Source: Lepiota brunneoincarnata (Eukaryota > Basidiomycota > Agaricomycetes > Agaricales > Agaricaceae). From it: a DNA stretch of 64,000 bases. The notes beneath the pieces were generated by a model. The model saw only the letters and a program-made list of their open reading frames with translations, had not been told where the DNA came from and searched no databases. A program made the position numbers and the translations under genes. This document shows, in pieces, positions 53,515 to 63,382 of the stretch. Each line of letters opens with the position of its first letter. Position 1 is the first letter of the stretch. Where the stretch lies: the NCBI GenBank assembly GCA_023014365.1, contig JAEBUN010000048.1:62001-126000 (forward strand), given 5' to 3'.

Positions 53515-54341
53515 TTAGTTATTTACGCTCAAGCTCCACTCAGACTTGACTGCAAACCCAAGCTCCTCCCACATATCCAAACTCCTCGGAAACTTCTCAA
53601 TATACTTCTTCACATACTGCGTCATCTCCTGCACCCACTCCTTCCCGGTATACCTCTCCACCCTTCTCACCCTCGCTGCATACTCATTCACTCCCAATCC
53701 AACAACTCTGCAATATCCTCCTCATCATCCGGCACCTTGGCCCTCATACGCTGGCGACGGTCAATCCCATGTTCCGCCCGCGACCTGACCTTCAGCATCA
53801 ACAAAGGCAGGAACGGCATCAGGGGTATGTCCGCAAATTGCTTATCGTAGTGGATTTTCGCCTGGGGCACGGGGGGAATGCCGAGGATGCCAGGGTGGAG
53901 AAGGTCGACTTTGCATGCTCGGTGACCATGCTCTTCAAGTCCATATTGTGGGGTGGGGGTGCACCATGAAATTTGATGTGTCGCTTCGGGGTCCTTGGAT
54001 GGAACGAGGTAAAAGTCGGAGTTGTTCTCAGCGATCAGGAGTTTGATATCTTCAATTTCAGAGGCGCTTGCGTTGAGGACGACAGCGTCTACGTCCTGTA
54101 TATCAGCTCTGGTACGTCAAACAGCTGTTTAGTTGCAGGAGGTAGGTGGGGGAGGGGTTGTGTGTACGGTTCCATGGAGGAGTGACTCACGTTTGGATTG
54201 CGATTCTCAGCTCCGTAGATCGCATTTGCAGTACTTCCGATGAGACAGCAGTTGAGGTCTTGTTCTGCTAAAACCCTGACCACGGCCTTAGCAGTCCTCT
54301 GGATTTCTTTCGCTGTCGGGGTATATGGTTTAGGTGGCATT
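53515..54341 (-). pseudogene. Nucleotidyltransferase-fold gene, frameshifted copy
   Basis: Same two-exon structure as 41865-42691. The NTase motif LIGSTANAIYGAENRNPN and the D-x-D after the intron are kept. One base is missing near 53697 (cccaatcc against cccaaatcc in copy 1). So the frame ends LLDWE and the last ~60 residues (GVNEYAARVRRVER..) are in another frame. The nucleotide-binding part could still be made, but the C-terminal third is lost. Confidence 0.72.
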
Positions 54342-54668
54342 TTGAGCCCTAGTATGCCATCGATGGGAGAGTTGTTGTCAGATAAACAAGAATAGGTTAT
54401 GTGTACCTGTTTGTTCACAACTTTGAAGACAACCAGTATAAATGTCTAAATTATATGCAGAAGCCTCTAAGGCGAATATTCCTCATGGTAAGCGAGAAAG
54501 GAGGGGAGGGTGTACCGGGGAAAGAACAGAAATAGGTGGCAAAGGTTCGTTTCGAGCAAAGGCTATCCGAGAACGCAAGTGGCAAAGACGACTAAAAAAC
54601 GTTCACACTCAATAGAACCCATCTAAACATTTATCACTCTGCCGTTTCCTGCCAGTCCGATACATCTG

Positions 54669-55510
54669 TTATTCCCATTGGTATTTCCCGAACCCAGCCT
54701 CTCGTCCATCCTGGCCGCCGTTGATCATGTCTTCCAGTGCTGCAGTGGGAGCAGGTTCGGTGATATAGCGCGTCCTTTGTAGTTCAACAAGTTGCTGTTC
54801 AAGGTCGAGACGGATTTTCCAATACTGGGCTACCGCAACCCGCTCCTGTTCCTGCTGGTCCCTCCTCTCCTGCATTTCTTGCATTGTGGCGTCGTACAGG
54901 AGCTTCAAGTACTTTGCAATACCAGCCAAGGGGTTTACTTCATCAGGTTCTTCTTTCCCTGATTTGCGTATGACTTTTGCCGGTCGGGTGTCGGAGAGGT
55001 CGTCGTGGGACTCGTTTTCTGACCCGGATGTAGACTCTTGTCGTGCATGTTCCTTTCCTACTGTGACTGCATTTTTTATGATCGTCGCGGACCCGCTAGT
55101 GGGCATTTGACTTTGTTGGCCGAACAAACAAGGCAGCTGTTATATTCGCGATTGGTGGTGTCCTGGACCCAGCAACTATTGCAGTTACCACAATTCTCGA
55201 TGGGCCTTGACAAATTGCTTGCCGTCTGCATACGCGTGGCCATCCGGTGCAGGTTTTGGCTTGGTCATTTGTTCATCAATTATTCCGCTTCTTAACAAAT
55301 ATTGAACTCACATCCCTATAATTGGCAGTGTTGCCCCAGCGCTTGACGGCCTCCTCGACGCTGAGATTTCCCAGGACCGGTTCCAATGGGCCCATCGCTA
55401 CAAGTTTCGTCATCGTGCTGGGGGCGGGTGTCGGCCCAACACCATCATCATTGGATTCAGTTATCATCGCTTTTGAAGTTCCGTTCTGCATTTTTCTGTT
55501 TGGTCGAAAG
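54669..55510 (-). pseudogene. Cysteine-rich protein gene, copy 2
   Basis: Here the coiled-coil part is uninterrupted (KYLKLLYDATMQEMQERR) where copy 1 has a stop. Exon 1 keeps LSVEEAVKRWGNTANYRD in frame. However, the Cys cluster is out of frame between HAYADGKQFVK and the TVGKEHARQES part, and the C-terminus is shifted after INGGQDGRE. The two copies therefore carry different lesions. Confidence 0.6.
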
Positions 55511-55935
55511 GTCAGTGGCTTGAACACTACCCTGGCAGTCCTCTGAATATCTTTTGGCTATAGTTTGTGCCAACTCGAATCTCTAACATATCACGAGTGG
55601 GATAGTCCCGCTCGTGCACCTGTTGAAAGATAGAATCCCATCACGCACGTCCTGAATATAGAATGTGTCTTATGGTGAGACAGTACAATACAGTATCGTT
55701 CTGTTGGTCGCAACTCTCGAGCGTCGACGAAAGAGACTGTTCATATGCGCAGCTAAACGAAAAAAAAGTCTAGCGGTATACGTAAAAGGAGGCAAAGATC
55801 CTGGTGGTGAGTGAGACGAAGGAAAGAATAGAGATATGTGTAATAGTATAGCCAGGTTAACCGGCCGGTTGTCGGGTTCGGTTAAAGGGTATCCAACAAA
55901 ACACAAGTAGTGAAAACGACTGAAAGCCTCCATAC
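55511..55935. other. Intergenic stretch, nothing recognised
   Basis: About 420 bp between the duplicated block and the 3' end of the next gene. No gene, RNA or repeat recognised; it should hold the 3' UTR of the minus-strand gene. Confidence 0.4.
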
Positions 55936-57309
55936 TCAATAAAATCCATCAGAATATTCGTCGCCCTGCCGTTTCATATCAGCTGGGGTGGTAGAACTAG
56001 CGAGGAAAGCGCCTCTCGCTCTCCCTGTGAACCCAAAGCCTAGTCCAAGCCCGGTGCTCGGGAAGGCTCCCCTCTCTAGTGCAGTTGCTGTCTCGTTAGG
56101 AGACTTGGCATGGTGCGCAGCAGGCACTCGTACCTGAGGCTCATCCTCGGGGTCGAAGAAGCCTTGTCCCTGTTCAATTGTGCTCGGGGAAAGGATGGCG
56201 GTCACGTTCGCGCTGGAACTATCCTGGGCTTCATGGAAGAAGGATGGCGAAACAGGTGACGCAATAGAGGTACTATCCGTATTGGTGTGGTTGGAGTTGG
56301 AAGAACGAGCAGACTTTGACCTGCCATATGAAGACGAGTGGTTGGAAGAGGCCAATTTCAGCTGCTTGGGCTTTGTAAATGTAGAGGGAGAATGCGCCTT
56401 TGACTTGGGCCTGGTTTCCGTAGGTTGATATTGAGAGGATAGTTGTTGAGGGGCGGTAGGATTAGGGCGGTCGCTTAACGAGGCTGATGTCCGGCTGCGG
56501 GAGTCAGAGCCGTCGTTGGAACCATTTCCGGCAGCTCTCCGACGGGTATACATCATACCGCCGAGATCCGCACTCTCATCGTCCTCTTCTTCCTTGATAG
56601 CCAGATGAGGGAGCAAAGTCGTCGGGGAAGGTGGCCGCTGCGGCCGTGATTGAGCCTGCGCTTGGTGTTCTTGCAGATAAGGAGAAGGAATTCCAGGGTA
56701 TCCGTCCCCACTGCCCTGGAACCCCTCAAACTCGCTGTTCCCGGACAATGCCAAGACTCGAGCTACCTTCTTCAGCTCCTTTCTCTCCTTCCGCTGCCTC
56801 CGCCTCTCCTCCCTCTGCCTTCTTTCCTCCTCCTCAGCTTCTACGAGCGCGGCTGTGGCAGAACAAGAGAGATTGGCAACTGTTGCGGCATCGAGGGGGG
56901 TAGCGTCAGAATCAAACGTGGCCGTAGACTGAGCAGTAAGCGTAGGTGTGGTGAGTGCAGGCGGGTTGTGATAGAGTGCATCATCATCATCTGGCAGCCG
57001 GATAGGCTGTGAAGTCGGGCGCCCAAATAGGGAGTAGCCGAAGAGTGTGATACGCCTCTGAGGTCCAGACGTAAGCTTCTTCTTTCTGTTGCGCTGTGTG
57101 ACACCCGGGTTTGTGTGCAGCGAGAGGGCCTCCGCATCGGTTGGTTCAGCAAGAAGACTACGGAGCTCATCTGGCCGTGCACGTTGGATATGATGGGGTG
57201 TTGGCTGCGGGTTATTGAGGGAGTCGGCGGAGTCTGTAGGTCGGAGACACGGAAGGCAACTGTTGACTGCGATGTGGAGGGTGTCTGCCCATGAAAATGT
57301 TGCGGCCAT
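55936..57309 (-). CDS. Conserved basidiomycete protein of unknown function
   Basis: One uninterrupted exon. I choose the ATG at 57309 (MAATFSWADTLHIA) over 57339, because the Met-Ser/Ala-phi-x-W start followed by CLPCLRP is what I recall for related Agaricomycete proteins; this gives 457 residues. A conserved N-terminus (HHIQRARPDELRSLL, ITLFGYSLFGRP) is followed by an acidic/basic helix (EAEEEERRQREERRRQRKE, about residue 165), then EFEGFQGSGDGYPGIP and a long Ser/Pro-rich disordered region, ending in a Gly/Phe-rich tail. A potential lipid anchor (SCLPCL) is near the N-terminus. Function unknown. No lesions; normal CpG. Confidence 0.8.
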   Translation of the reverse strand: MAATFSWADTLHIAVNSCLPCLRPTDSADSLNNPQPTPHHIQRARPDELRSLLAEPTDAEALSLHTNPGVTQRNRKKKLTSGPQRRITLFGYSLFGRPTSQPIRLPDDDDALYHNPPALTTPTLTAQSTATFDSDATPLDAATVANLSCSATAALVEAEEEERRQREERRRQRKERKELKKVARVLALSGNSEFEGFQGSGDGYPGIPSPYLQEHQAQAQSRPQRPPSPTTLLPHLAIKEEEDDESADLGGMMYTRRRAAGNGSNDGSDSRSRTSASLSDRPNPTAPQQLSSQYQPTETRPKSKAHSPSTFTKPKQLKLASSNHSSSYGRSKSARSSNSNHTNTDSTSIASPVSPSFFHEAQDSSSANVTAILSPSTIEQGQGFFDPEDEPQVRVPAAHHAKSPNETATALERGAFPSTGLGLGFGFTGRARGAFLASSTTPADMKRQGDEYSDGFY

Positions 57310-57410
57310 GGTGGTTCGGGTGCAAGAGCCAAGATGCACCTGATTAAGGGACTATAGCCGGACCAACGAGTTGACCCGACATGCTTGACATGTGCAACAG
57401 CGCTAACAGG

Positions 57411-57492
57411 TCTCTGTTAGTATATCGGTTAGTACACGCGCCTGTCATGAGATATGGCCGCGCGAAAGCGGGGTTCGACTCCCCGACAGAGA
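57411..57492 (+). tRNA. tRNA-Asp (GTC) with ~11-nt intron
   Basis: Acceptor arms tctctgt (57411-57417) and acagaga (57486-57492) pair fully. The D arm contains cggttagta. The anticodon stem cgcgc/gcgcg encloses ctgtcat plus an intron-like gagatatggcc. The T arm is ggggttcgactcccc with a perfect B box. The sequence from acceptor to anticodon resembles eukaryotic tRNA-Asp. A T run follows at 57494 (pol III terminator). Confidence 0.88.
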
Positions 57493-57908
57493 GTTTTATT
57501 ATTTGATCATGTGATCTGATATATTTATATTTTACCCCACTCAAAATTTCTTGAACCCGATTTCGGTGAGACAAAACTGGCCACCCGTAATTGGTGACTC
57601 GGTGGGTGGTCGTACACTCTTTCAGCCCACCCATGTACTCCGGCAGTCCATCCCCCAGATTGGTTGATAGGGGATCCAGCGTGAGACAACGGGCTGTTCC
57701 ATGTAGTCGATTTACGATGTTGTGATTACCCCTAATCGCAGTTTGCGTCCGCTTGTGCCCCGCGGATATGATAAGAATGGGTGCCGCCCGTGCCTTTCAT
57801 ATTGAGACTTAGGGGTGTGCAATCTTTTTCTCCACTCGCTCCTTGGACTTTGTTTTTCTCCGGGCTCCCCCATCCCCGCCCTCATTGTCAAGGCCAGCTA
57901 CAATCCAT
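57493..57908. promoter_or_regulatory. Intergenic region upstream of the MFS gene
   Basis: It holds the tRNA terminator and presumably the transporter promoter and 5' UTR (pyrimidine-rich near 57825-57880). No distinct motif can be named. Confidence 0.35.
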
Positions 57909-60467
57909 ATGCCCTCCTCTCCGACTCCCACCACCGAGCCTGCACCGCAGCCATCATACCCCCAAGCATATAGAGCGTTTTCGTCGATAAGGAGCGCACC
58001 AGGGTCTTCGTTGATCTCCACCAGGCCTCTAGACGCAGCCTCCCATACCCATTCTTATAAAACAACATCCGACTCGGTCCCCAATTCCCTGTCCTACTCT
58101 CCCAGCCCGTCGCAATCTTACCTGCATAGTAACCGGCTTCCAACACCCCCTCCTCCCGTGCTACAGCGGTTCTGCTATCTTTTCCCTCCTTCCAGACCCC
58201 CGTCCATACCCCAGACCCCGCTCGAACATGGGATCTCGTGCGACAAACAGGAATTCAAACGTACGGTGGGGACGCAATACAGGACCCACCACCAAAGCAG
58301 ATCGTCAGAAAGTCATCTCGTAATACAATGAAACTAGAGGATCTTGTGATAAATTCCACTCATCACACTCGGGAGTGTGACAGGGCCAGACGGAACGGGT
58401 GCGGGGGAGACGAACAGGGCAATGCGGTTCCTGAACACTCCCTCACGTTTCATTCTGCAACCTTGAATAATGCAAATTTGGTTGGGTGGGATGGTCCTGA
58501 CGATCCTGCGAATCCGCAAAATTGGAGTAAACGGTACAGGTGGATGATCACGCTCATTTGCATCATCTTGACCTTAAACGTGTGCGTTGTTTTGTCCTTC
58601 CAGGTCATTATTGCCTTGGCTGATTTCACTGATAGAACATTTGCCTCTTCCGCACCGACTTCAGCTACAGGGGCGATTAGGCAGGAATTTGGAGTTGGGA
58701 GGAAATCGGACCTCATAACAACAAATTTCCTTCTCGGATACACAGTCGGTGTACGCACGAGCTCCTCTTCCCCCTCTTTGTACCTGCCTTTAATCATTTT
58801 ATCCATAGCCACTCCTTTGGGGCCCAGGGAGCGAGCTTATAGGCCGTCGCCCAATCTTCATTGTCACTATGGTCTCATATACCCTACTCTACCTAGGTCA
58901 GACGCTTGCGCACAATATCCAAACGCTCCTCGCCACGCGCTTTTTCTCTGGTGTCTTTGCGGTCGCCCCGTTGACAAACTGCGGTGGTGTTATTGCGGAT
59001 ATCTGGCCCCCGGGCGGTAGAGGTCCGGCAACGGGTTGGTTTACTGCCAGTGTGTTTCTGGGGCCAGTGTTGGGGCCTATCGTTTCAGGATAGTCAGTAT
59101 TTTTCTTTAAAAAAATATTATCAGCTTCGGACTTGGGACGCTAATTCAATTTTTGGTTTTAGCTTTATGGGCAACCAAGATAGTTGGCGTCCAGTATTCT
59201 GGGTGATGATGGGTTTTGCAGGGACGTGTACGTTGATCATGATACCCCTCTTGCCCGAGACGTATCCTCCTGTCCTTCTGCTTAAAAAGGTGTGCACAGG
59301 CCGTTTTCTTTGGTCCATGTTACCCACTACTAACTGCATCGCTTGCAGGCCAAACGGCTGCGCAAGGAAGACCCAATCGGGAACAAAAATTTACAGGCGG
59401 AACACGAGAAAGAAGATTGGTCTCTCCGGGGAGTGATCAATCGGACGGTGTTCCGTCCATTCAAGATGCTCACAATGGAGCCTATTTTAGTCATCGTAAC
59501 GATCTACATGTCGATTGTCTATGGCCTACTCTACGCTCGTACGTCTCCATCCTATTTTCACTGTAGCTTATTCATTTACTAATGTCAACCACCCCTGTAG
59601 TCTTTCAAGCAGTCCCAATAATCTTCATCCAGCGTCGGGGGTTTTCCATCGCACATAGCGGCCTCATCTTCGTTGGTGTCGGGATCGGCACTACTCTTGG
59701 GCCTTTGATAAACTTCTTCGTCTCATTAGGTTATCCGCAGCTTATCGAGAAGTGGAGGGGGTTTCCGCCTCCAGAAAATAGGCTTAAGGGCGCGATGATA
59801 GGGGCACCATGTTTGGTTGTTGGGATATTTTGGATGGGATGGACGGGGCAATATACCCGTGTACCGTGGTATGTGCCCGCACTGAGCACAATTCCCATCG
59901 GGATAGGGATTAGTCTGATTTTCATGTCTTTCCTGGTGAGCGGGCGTATCTTGATTATTCGTTGCTTTGGGCTAACTAGGGGCTACAGGCTTACCTTATG
60001 GATACTTATTTGTAAGTGGTCGGTCGTGTGATGTGAAGGGGGTTTGGTAACGGGTTGATGTCGTGATCAAGGATGTATAGCGCCTCCGCGTTTTCGGCGA
60101 ATACTATTTGTCGATCGGCGGTCGCTGCTGCGTTCCCGTTGTTTACAGTGAAGATGTTCATGGTCGTATGTTCACTGCCCTTCCACGTTTTCTTTGTTCT
60201 TGTATCGCTCACTAGCACTTCGTTGCAGCTTGGAATCCATTGGGCATGTACACTTATTGGCTTGTTGGCGTTGGTATTTATGCCTGGCCCGTTTCTATTT
60301 TACAAGTATGGTGCAAAGGTTCGAGAGAAGAGTCGGTTCGCTCCATGTGTAGTATGCTATTTTTTTACTGGTTTTCCTGTCATTATTTCTGATCGTTTCA
60401 ATCCCCACAGGATCTGAGAATCGGGAGAGAGACAGGGGGGCAAGGGGTACAGGAGACCATTGTATAA
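57909..60467 (+). CDS. MFS transporter, DHA1 (drug/polyamine:H+ antiporter) type
   Basis: Ten exons with consistent phases: 58328(or earlier)-58581, 58636-58750, 58809-59092, 59163-59289, 59349-59538, 59601-59935, 59989-60011, 60072-60165, 60229-60348, 60411-60467. Introns are 53-70 bp. From the ATG at 58328 the product has 532 residues and no stops. WDGPDDPANPQNWS precedes TM1, as in fungal DHA1 proteins. The loop motif GPGSELIGRRP lies after TM2 and the antiporter motif GPVLGPIVSGY in TM5. LPETYPPVLL and a long central loop divide the halves. A Ser/Pro-rich frame at 57909-58331 may be a further 5' exon, so the start is open. It would export small molecules across the plasma membrane. Confidence 0.88.
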
Positions 60468-60934
60468 TAATCATTGTGTACGGAGCTACTTCTGAAAGCC
60501 TTCAATGATATCATGAATCATAACTCCTTTTCCTTCGGTTGGGGGGCAAACTAAGTTACTGGCTGGCCTCTAGAGGACTTACCCACCAACATTGTCCCCT
60601 CCAGAGCCCCCTCTGACACACCCCCACCTAACTATGACTGAGGTTCTTTCCATCCTGCGCTTCCATGACATGTAAAGTACCAACGATGCTGGTACCATGT
60701 AAAGACTTCTACCCTAAATATTTCTATGCCTCTTATATGTTCAAGGGGAGATAAATAACTATTTTACAGACACTTGACCACACCTTGCTGTTAGGTGGCA
60801 GAGTCCAGGAGTCTGGGACAAGTCGGACGTCCCAATACCGAAATGTCCTCGGTGGCCCCATCTCCAATTTGTCTGATTCCGCACCCGGCCTGACAGGTTG
60901 GGAAACCTAGGTTTTTCGTCCGATCAATTGTGCA
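60468..60934. other. Intergenic stretch, nothing recognised
   Basis: Downstream of the transporter. Only short frames, no repeat recognised apart from the junction with the LRR fragment at about 60935. Confidence 0.4.
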
Positions 60935-61364
60935 GCCGACAGCCTCTTTGCCAAGCCCTCTGAAACTCCGCTTCAAAAACTCCACAAGTTGCGCGTCGCC
61001 GCCTTCTTCCCCGTCGACAGCGCTGTCGAAACCATTTCCAACCTCGGTGGATCACACCCATCGAGTTGTTATCCATGCAGTGCTACGAGGACAATGTTGT
61101 TGATGTTTGTGCTGCTTTGGAGGATTTTCTCATTCTCAAGCCTGAGCGGGGCTCTGAATTTTACAAGAGGCCTGCAAAGATCGACGTTTCGGTCGCCGCT
61201 GCCGGTTATACTCCGACGGAAGAAGAGGTGGAGGAGTGGACGAGGGCTGCAAAGAGGTTGCAGGAATTTTGCAGGCAATTAAGGCTGTCGAGTGCTGTGA
61301 GCCGCTACGGCTTCGACCAGCGACCGGTTGCGAGCTCGAGGAGTTCGTTCTTGAGTACCAGTTG
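60935..61364 (+). pseudogene. F-box/LRR-like fragment (C-terminal part)
   Basis: It starts abruptly with sequence equal to 48115 onward (DSLFAKPSETPLQKL). It continues through a frameshift (about 61050) to LSMQCYEDNVVDVCAALEDF, RPAKIDVSVAAAGY and EEWTRAAKRLQEF. It is a 5'-truncated copy of the unit at 47280-48466. Confidence 0.65.
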
Positions 61365-61389
61365 AGTACCCACCATGCCCATGCAGAAT

Positions 61390-62459
61390 ATGAAATAAGT
61401 AATACATGAAAAGGGACAATAGATGGCGAGCTGAAACACGTGTTTCAACAAAACTTCAATCCTGTAGACTCTCGCGAGGCTGGATATTGCATGCACTTGA
61501 GCAAATTGAGTGCTCAGACACACAAACAACCTCTAAAGCCAAGTGAGCCAGGTGCACAAAATACCGGATTGGTTTCGGACCCCGGGCCAGCTTCGGTGCC
61601 CACCTATCGACGACAAACCAGGAATGAAATTGTGTCCCCGTTTGGGATAGCAGTTGGAGCTCACACATCATTTTAGGTCGCATGTGATTGCATAATTGCA
61701 AATGTCCGAGCACTCAATAAAATCGCAGTTCCAGACAACATGGGTCAATGATATATAAACCCTCAGCTATTGAGGAAACAGAGGAATTACAAAAGCAAAA
61801 AGCTCCAGCACTCTCTTACCTCTTGAAAAATCCTGTCCATAACGACCATCATTGGTGTGGAGATTATCCAACAGACATTAATAAAAAAATTGAACCCGTG
61901 GTATGACCGAATCTTATTTGTCCATTGATCTGCTGATCGATGCCAACAATGGGGCTACAAGCAAGTACAGATACCAGAGGCATCGGAACGAGAGCTACAA
62001 TCGGCACTAAAAATATCACCAGAGGCGCAAAAAGCACTGAAGGCAAAAAATGCAGAAGCACGAAAAACACAAAAGATACGAAGGGCACAAGGAATCCAAA
62101 ATGCACGAAAGGCACAGGAACCACGGAGGGCAGGAAAGGCACAAAAAGTGCGAGAGGCACCAACAGCACAAAAGACACGGAAGGACCAAGAAGCATTAAT
62201 GGCACGAAGAGAACAAGAAGCACTCGCGCCACAAAAAGCACTAGAAGCAGAACAAGCCCTAGAGGCAAAAGAGGCGGAAGAATTGCAGAGGGCCCAAGAT
62301 GCAGCACGAGTCAGGGAAATGGCACAAGTCGCAGCACTGGATAAAGTGGCACAGTTGACCCCTGATGGACAAAGAGGAAAAAGAATAGCAGAAGGGAAAA
62401 AGGGCAATGGCTTTGTTGGTGAAACAATACTCAAACCCATACCCCAAGCATTAGGATAG
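61390..62459 (+). mobile_element. Second transposon-like module with Ala/Lys/Glu-rich ORF
   Basis: Inverted relative to 48690-49770. Flanking motifs gagtgctcagaca (61522) and tgtccgagcactc (61704) are an inverted pair about 195 bp apart. The frame 62148-62459, which extends upstream in phase to about 61950, encodes a low-complexity coiled coil built on repeats such as EAREAQKA and ends with KPIPQALG. This periodicity also creates open frames on the other strand. Family not identified. Confidence 0.5.
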
Positions 62460-62499
62460 TGGAATGGTTTTCTTTGGATAATTCTATTTGAAAAAACCC

Positions 62500-63382
62500 A
62501 GGGGTTTCTTCTCACCCTCTCTCCCCCAAGCTGGGTGCCTTTCGACTCTGGCTTTTGTTTGCTGCTCAACACCTCCCCCCCTCAACGGCATTGTCCTCAT
62601 AGCACTGCATGGATAATGACTCGATGGGTGATCAAACAAGGTTGGAAATGGTTTCAACAACGCTGCCAACGGGGAAGAAGGGGGTAATGTGCAACTTGCG
62701 GAGTTTTTGAAGTGGTGTTTCAGAAGGCTTGGCAAAGAGGCCGTCAGTTGGAGACAGCCGTGGTGAGTGAGAACTTGTCGGTGGGACCTACAGCTGCAGA
62801 GATCGAGGACTTGTAAGTGACAAGCGATGGGGGTAGTGGCCCATTCATTGATCGTCTCCGAGATGGTTGTCTCGGATAGTGAGTTTTCGAAAGGTGGGGA
62901 TCCAGAGTAGGGGGGGGAGACAGGGAGCTGATCTGAGGAGAGCGTGATCCGGAACATCCTCATCATCCTCATCACCTTGAACCAAGGGAATGTAGGGTAC
63001 GCCAAGGAGCTCTGGTGCATGCATTTCGGAGCGGGTGATGCAGGTCGAGTGAGAGCCTCTTGGAAGGCTTGAGCACGAGGCAGCGATGGTGACAATGAGG
63101 CGCTTGCCCCTAAGAAAGCAAAAGGAGTGAGCAAGTAGCGGGGTGGAGCAAAGGGCACCCCAAAAAAAACAACCTTCCAAAGGAGTCCTCGCTTCCGACG
63201 TTGACAATGGAGAGTTGCTTGAGATTGGAGAGGAAGGGAAAGAGGGCAATGACACTCTTTTTGAGAGAGCCAGCGATGCGGTGGGTGAGAGAAGTCAAAC
63301 GTGAGCAGGCAGAGAGGAGGGAGATGGAGAGGGGGTGAGGGCAACAGTACCATCGTCGGGGGCTATTTCTAATGACCTGCAC
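62500..63382 (-). pseudogene. F-box/LRR-like fragment, minus strand
   Basis: In the minus sense: SISLLSACSRLTSLTHRIAGSL, FPFLSNLKQLSIVNVGSED, an intron-like stretch ending CTTAG (about 63170-63110), IVTIAASCSSL, FRKLTIRDNHLGDDQ, LQVLDLCSC and LTASLPSLLKHHFKNS. It is the same family as 47280-48466. Frames are broken. The 5' F-box portion is not seen. Confidence 0.62.

Larger units (their letters stand above)
51706..55480. repeat. Direct segmental duplication, copy 2
   Basis: Counterpart of 40056-44245 without the LTR-D insertion. Here the left edge is continuous with R sequence (51454-51705), as in the decayed copy at 28466-28960, so this copy probably keeps the original left context. Confidence 0.88.

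Noticed and set aside
56180..57012. Plus-strand frames opposite the 56-57.3 kb gene
   Set aside because: Low-complexity antisense frames with no start context or homology; the minus-strand protein is conserved.
57344..57634. Minus-strand 96-codon ORF
   Set aside because: It runs antisense through the tRNA gene and has no recognisable protein features.
61940..62572. Long overlapping frames on both strands (e.g. Lys/Thr-rich plus, Ala/Ser/Cys-rich minus)
   Set aside because: Artefacts of the periodic low-complexity coding repeat; only the Ala/Lys/Glu-rich plus frame fits a coiled coil.
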